DNA of 36,546 nucleotides from a virus, in IMG/VR virus record IMGVR_UViG_3300031198_000006, positions 1 through 36,546 of that record, one strand, 5' to 3'. Under the pieces are notes generated by a model. It did not search any database, was not told the DNA's origin, and saw only the letters and a program-made list of their open reading frames with translations. The translations under genes and the position numbers were made by a program. Positions 7,090 to 16,829 of this stretch are shown piece after piece; the first letter of the stretch is position 1; the number at the start of each line of letters is the position of its first letter.

Positions 7090-7493
7090 GACGCGTGCGC
7101 GCCGTGCATCGCTCAAGCGTCGAGGTGGTGCGCCACGACCTGAAGCCTTTGATCATGGGCCTGTGCCGCAACATCGTGGAGCACGGCGAGGAGAACACGC
7201 AGCGCCTGGACGCGCAGGACAGGCTCTGGAAGTACGACCAGGTGGAGTGCATCTGGTATCGCGCTGAGTGCGTTCAGGACGAGCCGCCGCGCTGGCGTGG
7301 CGAGACCGTGTCGGGCCTGCCTGAGCGCGTACCGCCCATCAAGGTGTTCGCGAACGCGGAGGAGTCGCTCGAGCTCGAACTGCGCTACCGGTTCGCCCAC
7401 GAGGTGATGGCGGCCCGGCTCGTGCGAGACTGGGACGACGCCAGGGCCCGGGCGGGTAAGGCCAAGTTTCTGTGCGCGGAGGTGGTGACGTGA
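7086..7493 (+). CDS. Hypothetical protein
   Basis: 135 residues from a GTG overlapping the previous stop (GTGA). It contains two cysteines and a tryptophan-rich centre (DQVECIWYRAECVQDEPPRW), then a helical end (LELELRYRFAHEVMAARLVRDWDDARAR). Unknown function. Conservation of overlapping starts argues that it is a real gene. Confidence 0.6.
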   Translation: MRRVRAVHRSSVEVVRHDLKPLIMGLCRNIVEHGEENTQRLDAQDRLWKYDQVECIWYRAECVQDEPPRWRGETVSGLPERVPPIKVFANAEESLELELRYRFAHEVMAARLVRDWDDARARAGKAKFLCAEVVT

Positions 7494-7726
7494 ACAAAGA
7501 CGAGTTCGTGGACCTGTGCAAGGAGCTGCTCGAGCACGGCGCGGTGGACGTCACGGCGGGCATCTTCCGCGCGACCTTTCGCCAGCAGCCCGCGCAGGCG
7601 CATGCCCTGCGCCGCGAGCGTGAGGCGCCCGAGGCAGGCAGTAAGCCCCCAAAGCCCGTGACGCCGGACGACGCGCGCCGCAGCTACTACGACCGCGTCA
7701 TGGGCAGCGGCCGGGACGAGCGATGA
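7490..7726 (+). CDS. Hypothetical protein
   Basis: 78 residues from a GTG overlapping the previous TGA. The N-terminal helix is acidic (VNKDEFVDLCKELLEHGAV) and the C-terminus is basic and proline-containing (APEAGSKPPKPVTPDDARRSYYDRV). No recognised domain. It is a candidate head- or portal-associated small protein on position only. Confidence 0.55.
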   Translation: MNKDEFVDLCKELLEHGAVDVTAGIFRATFRQQPAQAHALRREREAPEAGSKPPKPVTPDDARRSYYDRVMGSGRDER

Positions 7727-7929
7727 CAGCAAAACTGAAGCCGCTGGCGGAGGCAGGCCTTCACTCCGTTCAGCTGAAGCGCATTGCCAAGCTGCTGGAA
7801 GACGCGTTCGATGAGGACGGCGACCTCCTGAACTCTCTCAATTCCATCGCGAACTCGCTTGCCGAGATCAGCGCGACCCTGGAAGTGGAAGCACAACGGC
7901 GGCGCAGGACGCAGCCAGACACGGAGTGA
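7723..7929 (+). CDS. Small helical hypothetical protein
   Basis: 68 residues, ATG overlapping the previous stop. The middle (LKRIAKLLEDAFDEDGDLLNSLNSIANSLAEISATLEVEAQRRRR) is a regular amphipathic helix, likely a short coiled coil. It ends three bases before the portal gene. Function unknown. Confidence 0.55.
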   Translation: MTAKLKPLAEAGLHSVQLKRIAKLLEDAFDEDGDLLNSLNSIANSLAEISATLEVEAQRRRRTQPDTE

Positions 7930-7932
7930 AAC

Positions 7933-9819
7933 ATGGACTACGGCGACACGCAGCGGCGAGCAGAGTTCTGGTGGGACGCCCCGAAGGGTGTAGTAGGCAT
8001 GGCGGTCATCCGCATGGCCGACAGCATCGTGAACCAGCAGCGCGCCCAGCGGGAGGACACGCGCTTTTACATGGACTTGTGCAGCAACTCCAACACCGCG
8101 GGCAATGACACCTACGCGCTGCTCTCGAACGGCAAGCGCTGGGGCTGGGACCGTAAGATGCGCCAGAACATCTGCGCGGCGGGCGTGGACACGGCGTCGT
8201 CGCTCATCGCGCAGAACCGCACCGCGCCGATGTACCTGACAAGCCTGGGCGACTTCACGCTGTCGCGGAAGGCCGAGCAGCGCTCGCGGGTCTTACACAG
8301 CCAGTTCTATGACCTCGGCATCTACCGCAACATGCCCGAAGCGTGGCGTGACGGCGGGGAGACCGGCACGGGCCACCTCTTCGGCTGCGTGCGCAACGGG
8401 CGGCCGTATGTCGAGCGCTGCCTGCCCAATGAGGTGCTGGTCGATGACATGGACGGCCGCTATCGCTCGCCGCGGTCGATGTACCGGGTGCACTTCGTGG
8501 CGCGCGAGCAGCTTCGGAAGCTGTACAAGGACGTCGAGGGCATCAAGGAGAGCGGCGGCCCGTCTGCTCACGACTACATCGATTTCAACCTGCGCACGGA
8601 CGCGTGCGTGGACCGCGTGCGCGTCCTCGAGGCCTGGCACCTGCCCAGTGTCACGGGCGGAGACGACGGGCGGCACGTCATCTGCACAGACAAGGTGGTG
8701 CTCCGAGACGAGCCATGGAAGCGTGACCGCTTCCCGTTCGTGCGCGTCGCCTATGCGGAGCGGCGTATCGGCTACTACGGCCAGGGCCTGTGCGAGCGTC
8801 TCGCGGGCGCCCAGATCCAGCTCAACGAGGTGAACGACACCATTCGCGACTGCCAGCGCCTGCTCAGTAACGCCATGGTCTGGATGGACGAGAACGACGA
8901 GGGCGCGTGGGAGGACATGACGAACATGCCCGGCCAGGTCTACCGCAGCAGGACGCCCCCGCAGCTGCTCAGGTGGGAGGCGACGCCGGGCGACCTGTTC
9001 CGGGAGCGCCAGGTCATCAAGGAAGACGCCTTCGACCAGGAGGGTCTATCCGCCTCCATGATCTCCGGCGACGGCGGCAGCGCCGGCCTCTCGAGCGGCC
9101 GGGCCATTCGTGCCGAGGACGACGTGCGCTCGCGGCGTCACATCGACCCCACGCGAAGGCTTGAGTACGCGTACCTCGACGTCACGCAGCTCATCAGCGA
9201 CCTCAACGACGAGTGCGCCGAGCTTGACCCGGACTACGTGGTCACCGGGCGCGCGCGCTTCGGGCGCCAGACGTTCCTGCGCACGTCCAAATGGAAGGAG
9301 CTCGAGCTGCCGGACGGGGACGTGCGCGTGAACATGTTCCCCATGGCCGCCCTCCCGACCACCGTGCAGGGTAAGTTCGCCGCGGTGGACGAGTGGATCC
9401 AGGGGGGCTTTGTGAGCCGGCCCCAGGCGCTCGACCTGATGGAGTTCCCCGATATCGACGCCTGGCAGCAGCTCGAGAATGCGAACATTGACCTGGTGCG
9501 CTGGCAGATCGAGCGGCTGCTCGACCTGGCCGAGGGTGAGCCCGGGGAGCTGCCGATCGAAAACCAGGACATTCCGATGGCAGTCAAGTTCATCAATCAA
9601 GCCTTTCTGGTCGCCTATCGCATGCAGGCGCCCGCCCACGTGCAGCTCGCGTTCCAGACCTACCTCGCCTACGCCAAGCAGCTCACGGACAAGCTCGCCG
9701 CGGAGGAGGCCGCCCAGGCCGCGCCCCCGCCCGAGTCCATGGGCCCCGCCGCGCTCGACCAGAACGCCGCAGCCGCGGCCCAGCTCGCCGCTCCGCCGGC
9801 AGGGGGCATCGCAGCATGA
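7933..9819 (+). CDS. Portal (head-tail connector) protein
   Basis: A 628-residue protein expected to form the dodecameric DNA portal at one capsid vertex. Features matching T7 gp8/SPP1-type portals include an N-terminal region that meets solvent-exposed wing helices, a central FPFVRVAYAERRIGYYGQG followed by GAQIQLNEVNDTIRDCQRLLSNA (the long stem-forming helix region), then SGRAIRAEDDVRSRRHIDPTRRLE. The C-terminus is Ala/Pro-rich. It sits between terS and the scaffold gene, exactly where a portal belongs. Portal identity rests on these patterns and order; no alignment was run. Confidence 0.8.
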   Translation: MDYGDTQRRAEFWWDAPKGVVGMAVIRMADSIVNQQRAQREDTRFYMDLCSNSNTAGNDTYALLSNGKRWGWDRKMRQNICAAGVDTASSLIAQNRTAPMYLTSLGDFTLSRKAEQRSRVLHSQFYDLGIYRNMPEAWRDGGETGTGHLFGCVRNGRPYVERCLPNEVLVDDMDGRYRSPRSMYRVHFVAREQLRKLYKDVEGIKESGGPSAHDYIDFNLRTDACVDRVRVLEAWHLPSVTGGDDGRHVICTDKVVLRDEPWKRDRFPFVRVAYAERRIGYYGQGLCERLAGAQIQLNEVNDTIRDCQRLLSNAMVWMDENDEGAWEDMTNMPGQVYRSRTPPQLLRWEATPGDLFRERQVIKEDAFDQEGLSASMISGDGGSAGLSSGRAIRAEDDVRSRRHIDPTRRLEYAYLDVTQLISDLNDECAELDPDYVVTGRARFGRQTFLRTSKWKELELPDGDVRVNMFPMAALPTTVQGKFAAVDEWIQGGFVSRPQALDLMEFPDIDAWQQLENANIDLVRWQIERLLDLAEGEPGELPIENQDIPMAVKFINQAFLVAYRMQAPAHVQLAFQTYLAYAKQLTDKLAAEEAAQAAPPPESMGPAALDQNAAAAAQLAAPPAGGIAA

Positions 9820-10841
9820 GTGACGTAGCCGCACCCGCGCCACCCAGCGCCACCACAGCGCCCGCAGACGGCGCTGCCGCCCCAGCGGCTGCCCCGGAAC
9901 CCGGAGCGCCCCAGAACGCCATCGAGGCCATCCTTGCCAAGCGCCAGGCCAAGGAGGCCGCCGCCGCGAAGGAGGAGCCGGCCGACAAGCCGGGCGACCC
10001 GCCCAAAGATGGGGACAAGCCCCCGCCGCCCGAGGACAAGGGCCTGTCGCTCAAGCACGCCCAGCTCAAGGCGGACCACCGCAAGACCCTGGCCGAACGG
10101 GAGGCGCTCAAGGCCGAGCACGCCGCGGCCGTGAAGGAGCGGGACGAGCTGAAAGCGATGTTCGGTCCGGGCAAGAACCACCTTGCCGCGCTCGAGAAGG
10201 CGGTGGGTAAGTCTTTCAAGCAAATCATGGAGGACGCCGCGCGGGGGGCGTACGACCAGCGCAACGCCCTCCCGCCCGAGCAGCAGGCCAAGCTCGATGC
10301 CTTCGACCGCTGGAAGCAGGAACAAGAGGCGGAGAAAGCGCAGAAGCAGGCCGCCGCCGCCCGGGCCGAGGACGTCGGCGTGGCTGACGAGTTCATGAAG
10401 GCGAACACGGACAAATACCCGCTGTTCGCGCTGAGCGGGTTCGCGGCCGAGGACCTGGTGGAGCGGGCCTACGCCGAGCTGAAAGAGGGCAGGCAGCCCA
10501 ACTTCGACGCCCTGGCCAAGCAGGCCGAGGACTACGCGGTGGCGAACCTCGACAAGTTCTTCGACCGGGCGGAGCTGCTGAGCGTGCTTGTCAAGCGTCC
10601 CAATGTGCGACAATCTTTGCTCCAGGCCCTTGGCCTCAGCGAGAACAATGCGGCGCGCCCCGCAAGCAGTACGCAGGGCGGAAGCGGTGCCGGGACTGGT
10701 CCCCGGACGCTCACCCACACATCGACGCAAGAGTCCCCGGTACCACCCGAATCCCCCCCGAATGACGAGGAGGAGGACTGGATGGCTGGGGCCAAGGCGC
10801 GGCTCGCCCAGTACAAGCAACACGGCCGGATAGGCCGGTAA
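9816..10841 (+). CDS. Capsid scaffolding protein
   Basis: 341 residues, ATG overlapping the portal stop. The first 70 residues are Ala/Pro-rich. A long charged helical segment follows (LKHAQLKADHRKTLAEREALKAEHAAAVKERDELKAM, described here as a heptad-type coiled coil at about 75-115). Another helix with runs of K, E, Q and A spans about 150-190. The C-terminus is acidic then basic (NDEEEDWMAGAKARLAQYKQHGRIGR), a typical scaffold tail that touches the capsid protein. Length and position between portal and major capsid match T7 gp9-type scaffolds. Confidence 0.75.
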   Translation: MSDVAAPAPPSATTAPADGAAAPAAAPEPGAPQNAIEAILAKRQAKEAAAAKEEPADKPGDPPKDGDKPPPPEDKGLSLKHAQLKADHRKTLAEREALKAEHAAAVKERDELKAMFGPGKNHLAALEKAVGKSFKQIMEDAARGAYDQRNALPPEQQAKLDAFDRWKQEQEAEKAQKQAAAARAEDVGVADEFMKANTDKYPLFALSGFAAEDLVERAYAELKEGRQPNFDALAKQAEDYAVANLDKFFDRAELLSVLVKRPNVRQSLLQALGLSENNAARPASSTQGGSGAGTGPRTLTHTSTQESPVPPESPPNDEEEDWMAGAKARLAQYKQHGRIGR

Positions 10842-10880
10842 CCCTCCATGTGTCCTGCGCGAGCCGCTGAGGTGGCTCGC
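10823..10880 (+). promoter_or_regulatory. Paired hairpins around the capsid-gene leader
   Basis: The first hairpin, arms CGGCC/GGCCG (10823-10837), ends at the scaffold stop codon. The second, arms GCGAGCC (10859-10865) and GGCTCGC (10874-10880), encloses GCTGAGGT in its loop. The loop holds the probable ribosome-binding site of the capsid gene, whose ATG is at 10883. This is the largest gap in the rightward structural array, about 41 bp. It may tune capsid translation or RNA processing; that is inference. Confidence 0.5.
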
Positions 10881-10882
10881 CC

Positions 10883-12121
10883 ATGGCAACGACCCAGACG
10901 ACTGACGTCAGCTACATCAGCAAAGTCATCTACAAGGACGGCATTCAGCAGAAGCAGATCGTGCGTGATAAGGCGCTGCTGACTGCGACCAAGCACAACA
11001 CGAAGTTTACCTCGGCCGAGGGCATCAAGGTCCCGATCCTATACGGCACGGGGCAGGGCGCGAGTGCGACCGTGGCGAACGCCGCGAGCAACGCCTCGCC
11101 TGACGCGGGCGAGGCCTTCACGGTCACGCAGGCGACCTACTACACCAATTTCGATATCCACGGCAAGGTCGTGCGCAACGCCCTGAAGGGGAACGACGAC
11201 TCGTACTTCCTGCAGCAGCTCAAACTCGCCATGGACAACGCCCAGGAAACCATGGGCAGCGAGCTCAACCGTCAGGCCTTCGGCACGTCCGCAGGCTGGC
11301 GCGCGCGTGTGGGCGGCGCTGCCCCCACCGGCAGCACCATCGTGCTGGCGAATCCGCAGGACGCGGTCTTCTTCGAGAAGAACATGATCGTCGTGCTCGC
11401 GGCGACGCCCACGGGCGCCATCCGCGCGGGCACGCCGGGCTCGGCCAAGATCACGAAGGTGGACACGTCCACCGGCATCCTGACCGTGGAGGGCACGATC
11501 ACCACGCTCATCACCACGCCCGGCGCGGGCGACTACATCTTCCGCCAGGGCGACGCGCAGAACGGCGCCGCGAGCGGCCTTCTCACCTCGGGCCTCGCGG
11601 ACTGGAACCCGCAGACGGTCACGGCCACGCCCTTCTTTGGCGTGGACCGCACGTCGTTCCCCAGCCGCCTTGCCGGCGTGCGCTACCCGGGCTCGAACGA
11701 CCCGCTGGAAACGGTCTTTATCAAGGCCATGGCAGCAGGTCGCGCGGAGGTCGGCAGCGGCTTCAAGAAGGGCGACCTTTTCCTCAACCCCATCAACTTC
11801 GCCGCCATCCAGTCCAGCAAGGAGGGCGGGCGATGGATCACGGAGCCGAGCTCGTACGGCATCGGCATCGACAAGTTTCAGATCGGGGCATTCAAGTTCG
11901 TCGAGGACGCCATGTGCCCGGTCAACGTCGCGCACATGGTGGCAGACGGCGCCTTCGAGCGTGCGAGCTGCGGCGACGCGCCGTACTGGAACAACTTCGA
12001 CGGGGCGGACATGTGGCTCGACCGCGCCACGGACCAGTACAAGGGGCAGCTCGTCCACGACGGCAACTTCATCGCCGTGCACCCGCAGCAGCTCATGCGG
12101 ATCGAACTGCAGGCGGCGTGA
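10883..12121 (+). CDS. Major capsid protein
   Basis: 412 residues. The order portal-scaffold-this gene, the length and the sequence style (long beta segments with TYYTNFDIHGKVVRNALKGNDDSYFLQQLKLAMDNAQETMGSELNR, seen in pieces as the spine-helix region) suit an HK97-fold capsid protein. A Gly/Thr-rich central part (about 165-225) may be the E-loop or an insertion. The C-terminal WNNFDGADMWLDRATDQYKGQLVHDGNFIAVHP is consistent with a P-domain end. Likely present in hundreds of copies per virion. Confidence 0.8.
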   Translation: MATTQTTDVSYISKVIYKDGIQQKQIVRDKALLTATKHNTKFTSAEGIKVPILYGTGQGASATVANAASNASPDAGEAFTVTQATYYTNFDIHGKVVRNALKGNDDSYFLQQLKLAMDNAQETMGSELNRQAFGTSAGWRARVGGAAPTGSTIVLANPQDAVFFEKNMIVVLAATPTGAIRAGTPGSAKITKVDTSTGILTVEGTITTLITTPGAGDYIFRQGDAQNGAASGLLTSGLADWNPQTVTATPFFGVDRTSFPSRLAGVRYPGSNDPLETVFIKAMAAGRAEVGSGFKKGDLFLNPINFAAIQSSKEGGRWITEPSSYGIGIDKFQIGAFKFVEDAMCPVNVAHMVADGAFERASCGDAPYWNNFDGADMWLDRATDQYKGQLVHDGNFIAVHPQQLMRIELQAA

Positions 12122-12124
12122 ACC

Positions 12125-12481
12125 ATGGCCAACTTCCTCAAGAAGATGCTCAGGGCCTACGGACCCGACCGAGTACAGGCCTCTTGCCAGTTCACGACGG
12201 CGGGCACGGGCCAGCCGAGCACGTTCAATTTGAATGGCGTCGTGAGCGTCGTGCGCAGCGGCGTGGGCCTGTACACGCTGACGCTGCTCGATTCCGCGAA
12301 GGAGTACCACGTGAGCGTGAGCCGGCAATCCACGGCTGCGCTCGCAGACAACCAGGCCGTCATCGGCACCATCAACCTCCAGGCCAGGACCATCCTCATC
12401 ACCGTCGCGTCGGCCGGCGCTGCGGCGGACACCACCGGCATCACGCTGTACGTCACCATCGGCGTCCGGGTGGGCAACTAA
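12125..12481 (+). CDS. Hypothetical beta-rich structural protein
   Basis: 118 residues, four bases after the capsid gene. Short repeated beta-type segments (STFNLNGVVSVVRSGVGLYTLTLLDSAKEYHVSVSRQ, TILITVASAGAAADTTGITLYVTIGVRV) resemble small capsid-decoration or head-completion proteins found next to capsid genes. No specific family recognised. Confidence 0.55.
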   Translation: MANFLKKMLRAYGPDRVQASCQFTTAGTGQPSTFNLNGVVSVVRSGVGLYTLTLLDSAKEYHVSVSRQSTAALADNQAVIGTINLQARTILITVASAGAAADTTGITLYVTIGVRVGN

Positions 12482-12666
12482 TGGACGACGAGAAGCCCAA
12501 GGGCCTCGGCCTGCTCATCGGCCTCAAGCCGAAGGGTAAGGACGAGTCTGACGAGGACGACGACGAGGAGGACACGAGCGCGGCGCAAGCGGTGCTCGAT
12601 GCCATCGAGGCCAAGGACCCCAAGGCCCTGAAGGCCGCCCTCAAGCTGTGTTACGCGGAGGAATGA
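12481..12666 (+). CDS. Small acidic hypothetical protein
   Basis: 61 residues sharing one base with the previous stop. It has an acidic run (GKDESDEDDDEEDTSAAQ) between a hydrophobic N-terminus and a helical C-terminus (VLDAIEAKDPKALKAALKLCYAEE). Its position between head and tail-adaptor genes suggests an assembly helper. Function unknown. Confidence 0.55.
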   Translation: MDDEKPKGLGLLIGLKPKGKDESDEDDDEEDTSAAQAVLDAIEAKDPKALKAALKLCYAEE

Positions 12667-13350
12667 ATGCCCACCGTGCTCGTGTCGGCCATCCAGGAGC
12701 GCGTGCGGGTCCTCTGTGACCTGCCCGTGTACACCACAGACACGCCCATCACGAGCGCGATGATCTTAGACTTGGTCAAGGTGGCCACGGAGCTGCTCGC
12801 GGGCCTCGTGGGCTCGGCAGCGTCGGCGGAGCTGTACTTCGCCACGTCCGCCGAACTCACGACGGCGCCGGGCATCGACACGGTGGCCCTGCCGGCGGGG
12901 TTCGTGAGCCTGCTCCGCCTGTCTTGGCAGAAGAGCGCGACGCAGGACCTGCCGCTGGAGGTGGCGAGCGTCGACAACTTCGACGCATGGCCGGGCACGT
13001 GGAGCGGCGTCACCCCGCGCTATCGCCTGCTGGGTGAGACAGTCCAGCTATTCCCAACGCCGGACGCTGTGCACACGCTCAACGTCTTCTACGCCACGGG
13101 CTTGTCGCCCACGTCCGCTGCCGACCAACTCGTGCTTCGTGCGGGCTGGGACCTGTGGATCGGGCTGCAGGCGGCCATGCTGGTCCGCGCTCGGCAGCAG
13201 AAGGACCCGAGCGACCTGGGCGCGCTGCTCGGTAAGGTCGAAAACGACCTACGCGCGCAGCTCAAGCGGGACCGCTGGGGCGTCCGGCGCGTGCGCGACG
13301 TGCGGCCCGGGGGCGACCGCGGCTACCCCCGCAACGGCCGGTGGTGGTGA
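12667..13350 (+). CDS. Head-tail adaptor (T7 gp11-like position)
   Basis: 227 residues. The pattern LPAGFVSLLRLSWQ, then TPRYRLLGETVQLFPTPDAVHTLNVFYATGLSP, then WDLWIGLQAAMLVRARQQKDPSDLGALLGKVENDLRAQLKRD, matches the adaptor/tail-tube A proteins of podoviruses: a beta-rich middle, a W-x-x-P-type loop and a C-terminal helix bundle that docks on the portal. It precedes the giant nozzle gene as gp11 precedes gp12 in T7. Inferred from pattern and order. Confidence 0.7.
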   Translation: MPTVLVSAIQERVRVLCDLPVYTTDTPITSAMILDLVKVATELLAGLVGSAASAELYFATSAELTTAPGIDTVALPAGFVSLLRLSWQKSATQDLPLEVASVDNFDAWPGTWSGVTPRYRLLGETVQLFPTPDAVHTLNVFYATGLSPTSAADQLVLRAGWDLWIGLQAAMLVRARQQKDPSDLGALLGKVENDLRAQLKRDRWGVRRVRDVRPGGDRGYPRNGRWW

Positions 13351-13707
13351 ATGGCGAGCCTGCCGCCGTTCCCCTGGGCGACCACGCTCCGTAAGACGGA
13401 GGAGATCCTCGGCTTCTGTCAGAAGGTGGCGGAGTTCCTCCGCGCCGTGTCGAAGCTTCAGATCCTGGACGGGCAATTCGTTCAGGCGAGCTTCGTGGCG
13501 AGTAAGAGCCCCGGGCTCATCCGGCACACGCTGGGCCGCCCCTACAACGGCGCGTGGGTCGTGAGCACGACGAACCCAGGCAGCGCGCCCATGATTTCGG
13601 TCCTGCCCCCGCTCGAATCGGCACAGGCTGGCATTGACCCTGCGGTGTACCTCGCCATGGGCGCGCAAGCTGCGTGGACGGGCACCGCCAAGCTGTGGGT
13701 GTTCTGA
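13351..13707 (+). CDS. Hypothetical tail-associated protein
   Basis: 118 residues, between the adaptor and the nozzle. The N-terminus is helical (TLRKTEEILGFCQKVAEFLRAVSKL) and the rest beta-like (PGLIRHTLGRPYNGAWVVST, TGTAKLWVF). H-x-L-G-R followed by a W-V-V strand is seen in small phage structural proteins. Function not assigned. Confidence 0.55.
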   Translation: MASLPPFPWATTLRKTEEILGFCQKVAEFLRAVSKLQILDGQFVQASFVASKSPGLIRHTLGRPYNGAWVVSTTNPGSAPMISVLPPLESAQAGIDPAVYLAMGAQAAWTGTAKLWVF

Positions 13708-16700
13708 TGCCCAGCAAGGTCCAGGAGTTCGCCCAGTCGTTCACGCTGGATCTCGGCGTCGACAACACGGCGCACCGCTCGGCCGTGCAGCCCTTCGGCC
13801 CGGCCGGCGCGCTTGTCTCGAGCACGAACACGCGCCTTTCAAAGACCCGCGGCGTGGCCCGCAAGAGCCCGCGCGCGGCGGTGATGACCGACCCGGGCTC
13901 GCCGCACGCAGGCTCGATCGCCGCGGGCGGCGTCATCCCGTGCGGGCACATGTCCTCGAGTCTGGTCGTGCGTAACCGCCGCTATGGCAGCCAGCGCATC
14001 GCGGGCACGAGCCTGATGCCGCTCGCCGCGCCGCTGACGGCACAGGCCCCGGGCGGGCTTCGCCAGTACTGGCCGGCGGACGTCACCCGCGCAGGCGTGG
14101 TGCCAAACCCCGGGCAGTACACCGCGCCGGCCATGGTCTCGCACAACGGCTTTCTCTGGTTTGCGTCCATCCGCTACGACTCTGGCTCCATCGGCGTGTT
14201 CGTGACGGCGCTTGGCCCAAACGGCGAGCTCGCCGCGATGCCCCTGTGCGTGGACTACGTGAGCGGCTCCATTGCGCAGCCGCCCTGGGTCGGGCTCACG
14301 GCGCACGGAGCGAATGGCGTCCGCCTCTGGTACAGGGATGGCGCGACCACAACGATCGCGCTCAGCACGCTCACGATCGCGAGCGGCCTGGTGGTCGCCT
14401 CGGCACCCGTCGCGATCTACACGGCGATTGCGGCGGGCCTTGGCACGCACGACGTGACCGGGCACGACGACACGATCGCCTACCTCGTGACGCTCGGCGC
14501 AGCGCTCGCCACGGACCTCGCGCTGACCAAGGTCAACGTGGCCACGAACACGGTCGTGAATACCACCGTGGTCGCGTCGACGGCAGCCACCACGTCCAAG
14601 GTCGCCGTGAAGTCCGCCGTCCTGAGCGTCGGGACGCGCATCGCGGTCGCGCACGTGGTCGCGGCCGGCACGTGCACGTGCCGCGTGTTTCAGGACACGG
14701 GCGTGCCCAGCACGGTGTACAGCCAGACCCTGGCCGGGACGCTCGGCGGCGAGCCGCTGGTGGGGTTCTACCGCCGGGGCGTGACCGAGCATCTGATCAT
14801 GGGCGTGTCCGACAGCACGGGCACCGTGACCACGGCTGACTTCACGGCCACGGCGGGCACGTTCCTCGAAATCCGCGATATTGTCGGGGGAGCGCTCTCC
14901 AGCAGCCTGACGTTGCCCTGGACGCGCGCGATCTCGAGGCTCCTGACGTACAGTCCGTCGAGCACCGAGCTGTACCCGCTGTTCTGCGTGCAGACCTGCT
15001 GGGACGGCGACAACGGCGACCGTCCGACCACGCACGCGTGGCTGAGTGACCCGGACGTGCGTGTGCTGCGGCTCGAGCCGGGCGCGAGCGCGACCTGTGT
15101 CGGGCGCTTCGGCGTGGACACGGCCGCGATCTACCCGCCTGACCCCGGCGGCGGCACCCTGAACGTCCTCTACAACAGTCAGGTTGCGTGCATTGCGGGC
15201 GACAAGTTCGCGTTCGTGTACTTCGAGCGCCAGGTGGACTTCGACCTGCCCACGGGAAGCTCCACCGTGCGCTACGTCGAGATGGACTTCGCCTCGCGGC
15301 AGCCCCGCTTCGCGCTCGGCGCGGACGGCGTGGCTATCATCGCGGGCGCTATCCCGATGGAATGGGACGGCATTACCTTCAGCGAGATCTGCGCGCCCGT
15401 GCGGCCCAAGGTCGCCGTGGCGATCACTGGCGGCGCGGGCCCCGTCATCGCGGCGGGCACGTACCTCGTGTCCGCGGTGCAGCAATGGGTGGACGCGGCG
15501 GGCGTTCTGCACCGCTCGATGCCCGCGGAGGCGGTCAGCGTGACGGCTGCCGGCGCCGCTTGGATCGTGTACGTGAGCATCCCCGCGGCGCTTGTCCGCG
15601 ACGGCCAGACACACGACAAGTACGAGACGCTGGTCTACATCAGCCAGGTGGGCGGGACGATCCTCTACCGTCAGTACGCCAACCCCACCTCCAGCACGGC
15701 CTACGTCGACACGTTCGGCAACATCGCGCTTTCGGTCGGCGATGCGGTGCACCCGCCGATCTACAGCACTGGCGACCCGGCCGAAGAACTCATGGCCCAG
15801 CAGCCGCCCGCGTTCGCAGACACGGACGTGGTGAGCGATCGTGCCTGGGCCATCGAGGCCGAGCGGCCGGGTCGTCTGTGGCACACGAAGCCCAAGGCCG
15901 CGGGCATCGCCTATGAGTGGAGCAGCGACCTGACCGTGGACCTGCCGCCGCGCGCGGGCCGGGCGCTCGCCGTCGTGGACCTGAGCGGTAGCGTGGCTGC
16001 GCTGTGCACGGGCGGCGTGTGGGCGGTCACGGGTCCAGGGCCTGACAACGCCTTGCTGAGCGGCAGCTTCAACCCACCCGAGCAGGTGAGCGACATCGCC
16101 TGCACGGACCGGGGCAGCGTCATCCGCACCCCCGCCGGGGTGTTTTTCATCTCGAACGGGCGCTTTGCCATGATCGGGTCGGGCGGCCAGCGCGTGTTCG
16201 AGCAGATCGACGCATCCGCGCTCGGCGCGGTGTGCCCGGTGCTCCTGCGCGAGACGCACGAGGTGGTCTGGCTGAGCGCCAGCGGCGTGCACATGGTCTA
16301 CAACTACCAAGTCGACCGCTGGACGTCATGGGCCAGCGACACGGTGCCCGCGCTCGCGTGCGCAGCGCGTGACCCGGTGAGCGGCTATGTGAACGTCGTA
16401 CGCGCGTCGGACGGCGCCGTGTGGCAGCTCGACCCGCGTCTGGCCTCGCTCACGGCGCAGCTCGCCTTCGAGACGGGCGATATGGTGTTTGGCGGGCCCG
16501 AGGACGACAACGTCGTGAACGAGGTGGTCCTGCGCGCCCAGTCTTACGGGTCGCACGGCGTCACGGTGACGCTCACGAACGACTACGGCCAGGGCGAGGG
16601 CTCGCCCTTTACGCGCGTGTACTCGGCGGCTGAGGTCGCTGCGTGCACGGTGGCAGGCCAGTACACGCTATCCGTGAGCCCCGGGAGCATGTGCCTGCGC

Positions 16701-16829
16701 GCGCTCAAGGTGGCGGTCGCAGAGACGGGCGCGGTGGGCGACGGGATGGGGCCGCTTGCGGTCACCGTCCAGGGTGCGCGCAACGGCGGCACGCTTCGGA
16801 GCGCAGTGCGCGCGGCGGGGAGGAAATAA
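13707..16829 (+). CDS. Large tail nozzle/hub protein (gp12-like position)
   Basis: 1040 residues. The start ATG 13707 overlaps the previous stop; upstream ATG 13674 lies inside that gene. The sequence is a long series of beta strands with short turns, and near residues 700-890 it has blade-like segments ([89 protein letters not shown]) as in tail nozzle/hub beta-propellers of podoviruses. It would close the tail tube after the adaptor ring. It is longer than T7 gp12, so extra domains are likely. Confidence 0.65.
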   Translation: MPSKVQEFAQSFTLDLGVDNTAHRSAVQPFGPAGALVSSTNTRLSKTRGVARKSPRAAVMTDPGSPHAGSIAAGGVIPCGHMSSSLVVRNRRYGSQRIAGTSLMPLAAPLTAQAPGGLRQYWPADVTRAGVVPNPGQYTAPAMVSHNGFLWFASIRYDSGSIGVFVTALGPNGELAAMPLCVDYVSGSIAQPPWVGLTAHGANGVRLWYRDGATTTIALSTLTIASGLVVASAPVAIYTAIAAGLGTHDVTGHDDTIAYLVTLGAALATDLALTKVNVATNTVVNTTVVASTAATTSKVAVKSAVLSVGTRIAVAHVVAAGTCTCRVFQDTGVPSTVYSQTLAGTLGGEPLVGFYRRGVTEHLIMGVSDSTGTVTTADFTATAGTFLEIRDIVGGALSSSLTLPWTRAISRLLTYSPSSTELYPLFCVQTCWDGDNGDRPTTHAWLSDPDVRVLRLEPGASATCVGRFGVDTAAIYPPDPGGGTLNVLYNSQVACIAGDKFAFVYFERQVDFDLPTGSSTVRYVEMDFASRQPRFALGADGVAIIAGAIPMEWDGITFSEICAPVRPKVAVAITGGAGPVIAAGTYLVSAVQQWVDAAGVLHRSMPAEAVSVTAAGAAWIVYVSIPAALVRDGQTHDKYETLVYISQVGGTILYRQYANPTSSTAYVDTFGNIALSVGDAVHPPIYSTGDPAEELMAQQPPAFADTDVVSDRAWAIEAERPGRLWHTKPKAAGIAYEWSSDLTVDLPPRAGRALAVVDLSGSVAALCTGGVWAVTGPGPDNALLSGSFNPPEQVSDIACTDRGSVIRTPAGVFFISNGRFAMIGSGGQRVFEQIDASALGAVCPVLLRETHEVVWLSASGVHMVYNYQVDRWTSWASDTVPALACAARDPVSGYVNVVRASDGAVWQLDPRLASLTAQLAFETGDMVFGGPEDDNVVNEVVLRAQSYGSHGVTVTLTNDYGQGEGSPFTRVYSAAEVAACTVAGQYTLSVSPGSMCLRALKVAVAETGAVGDGMGPLAVTVQGARNGGTLRSAVRAAGRK

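Noticed and set aside
12125-12481. Tail-tube or tape-measure identification
   Set aside because: The small beta-rich product gave no specific match, and no tape-measure protein is expected for a short-tailed phage.
13839-16310. Long minus-strand open frame opposite the nozzle gene
   Set aside because: GC-rich codon shadow: very Arg/His/Ala-rich, no domain, and it opposes a continuous rightward gene set with proper overlaps.
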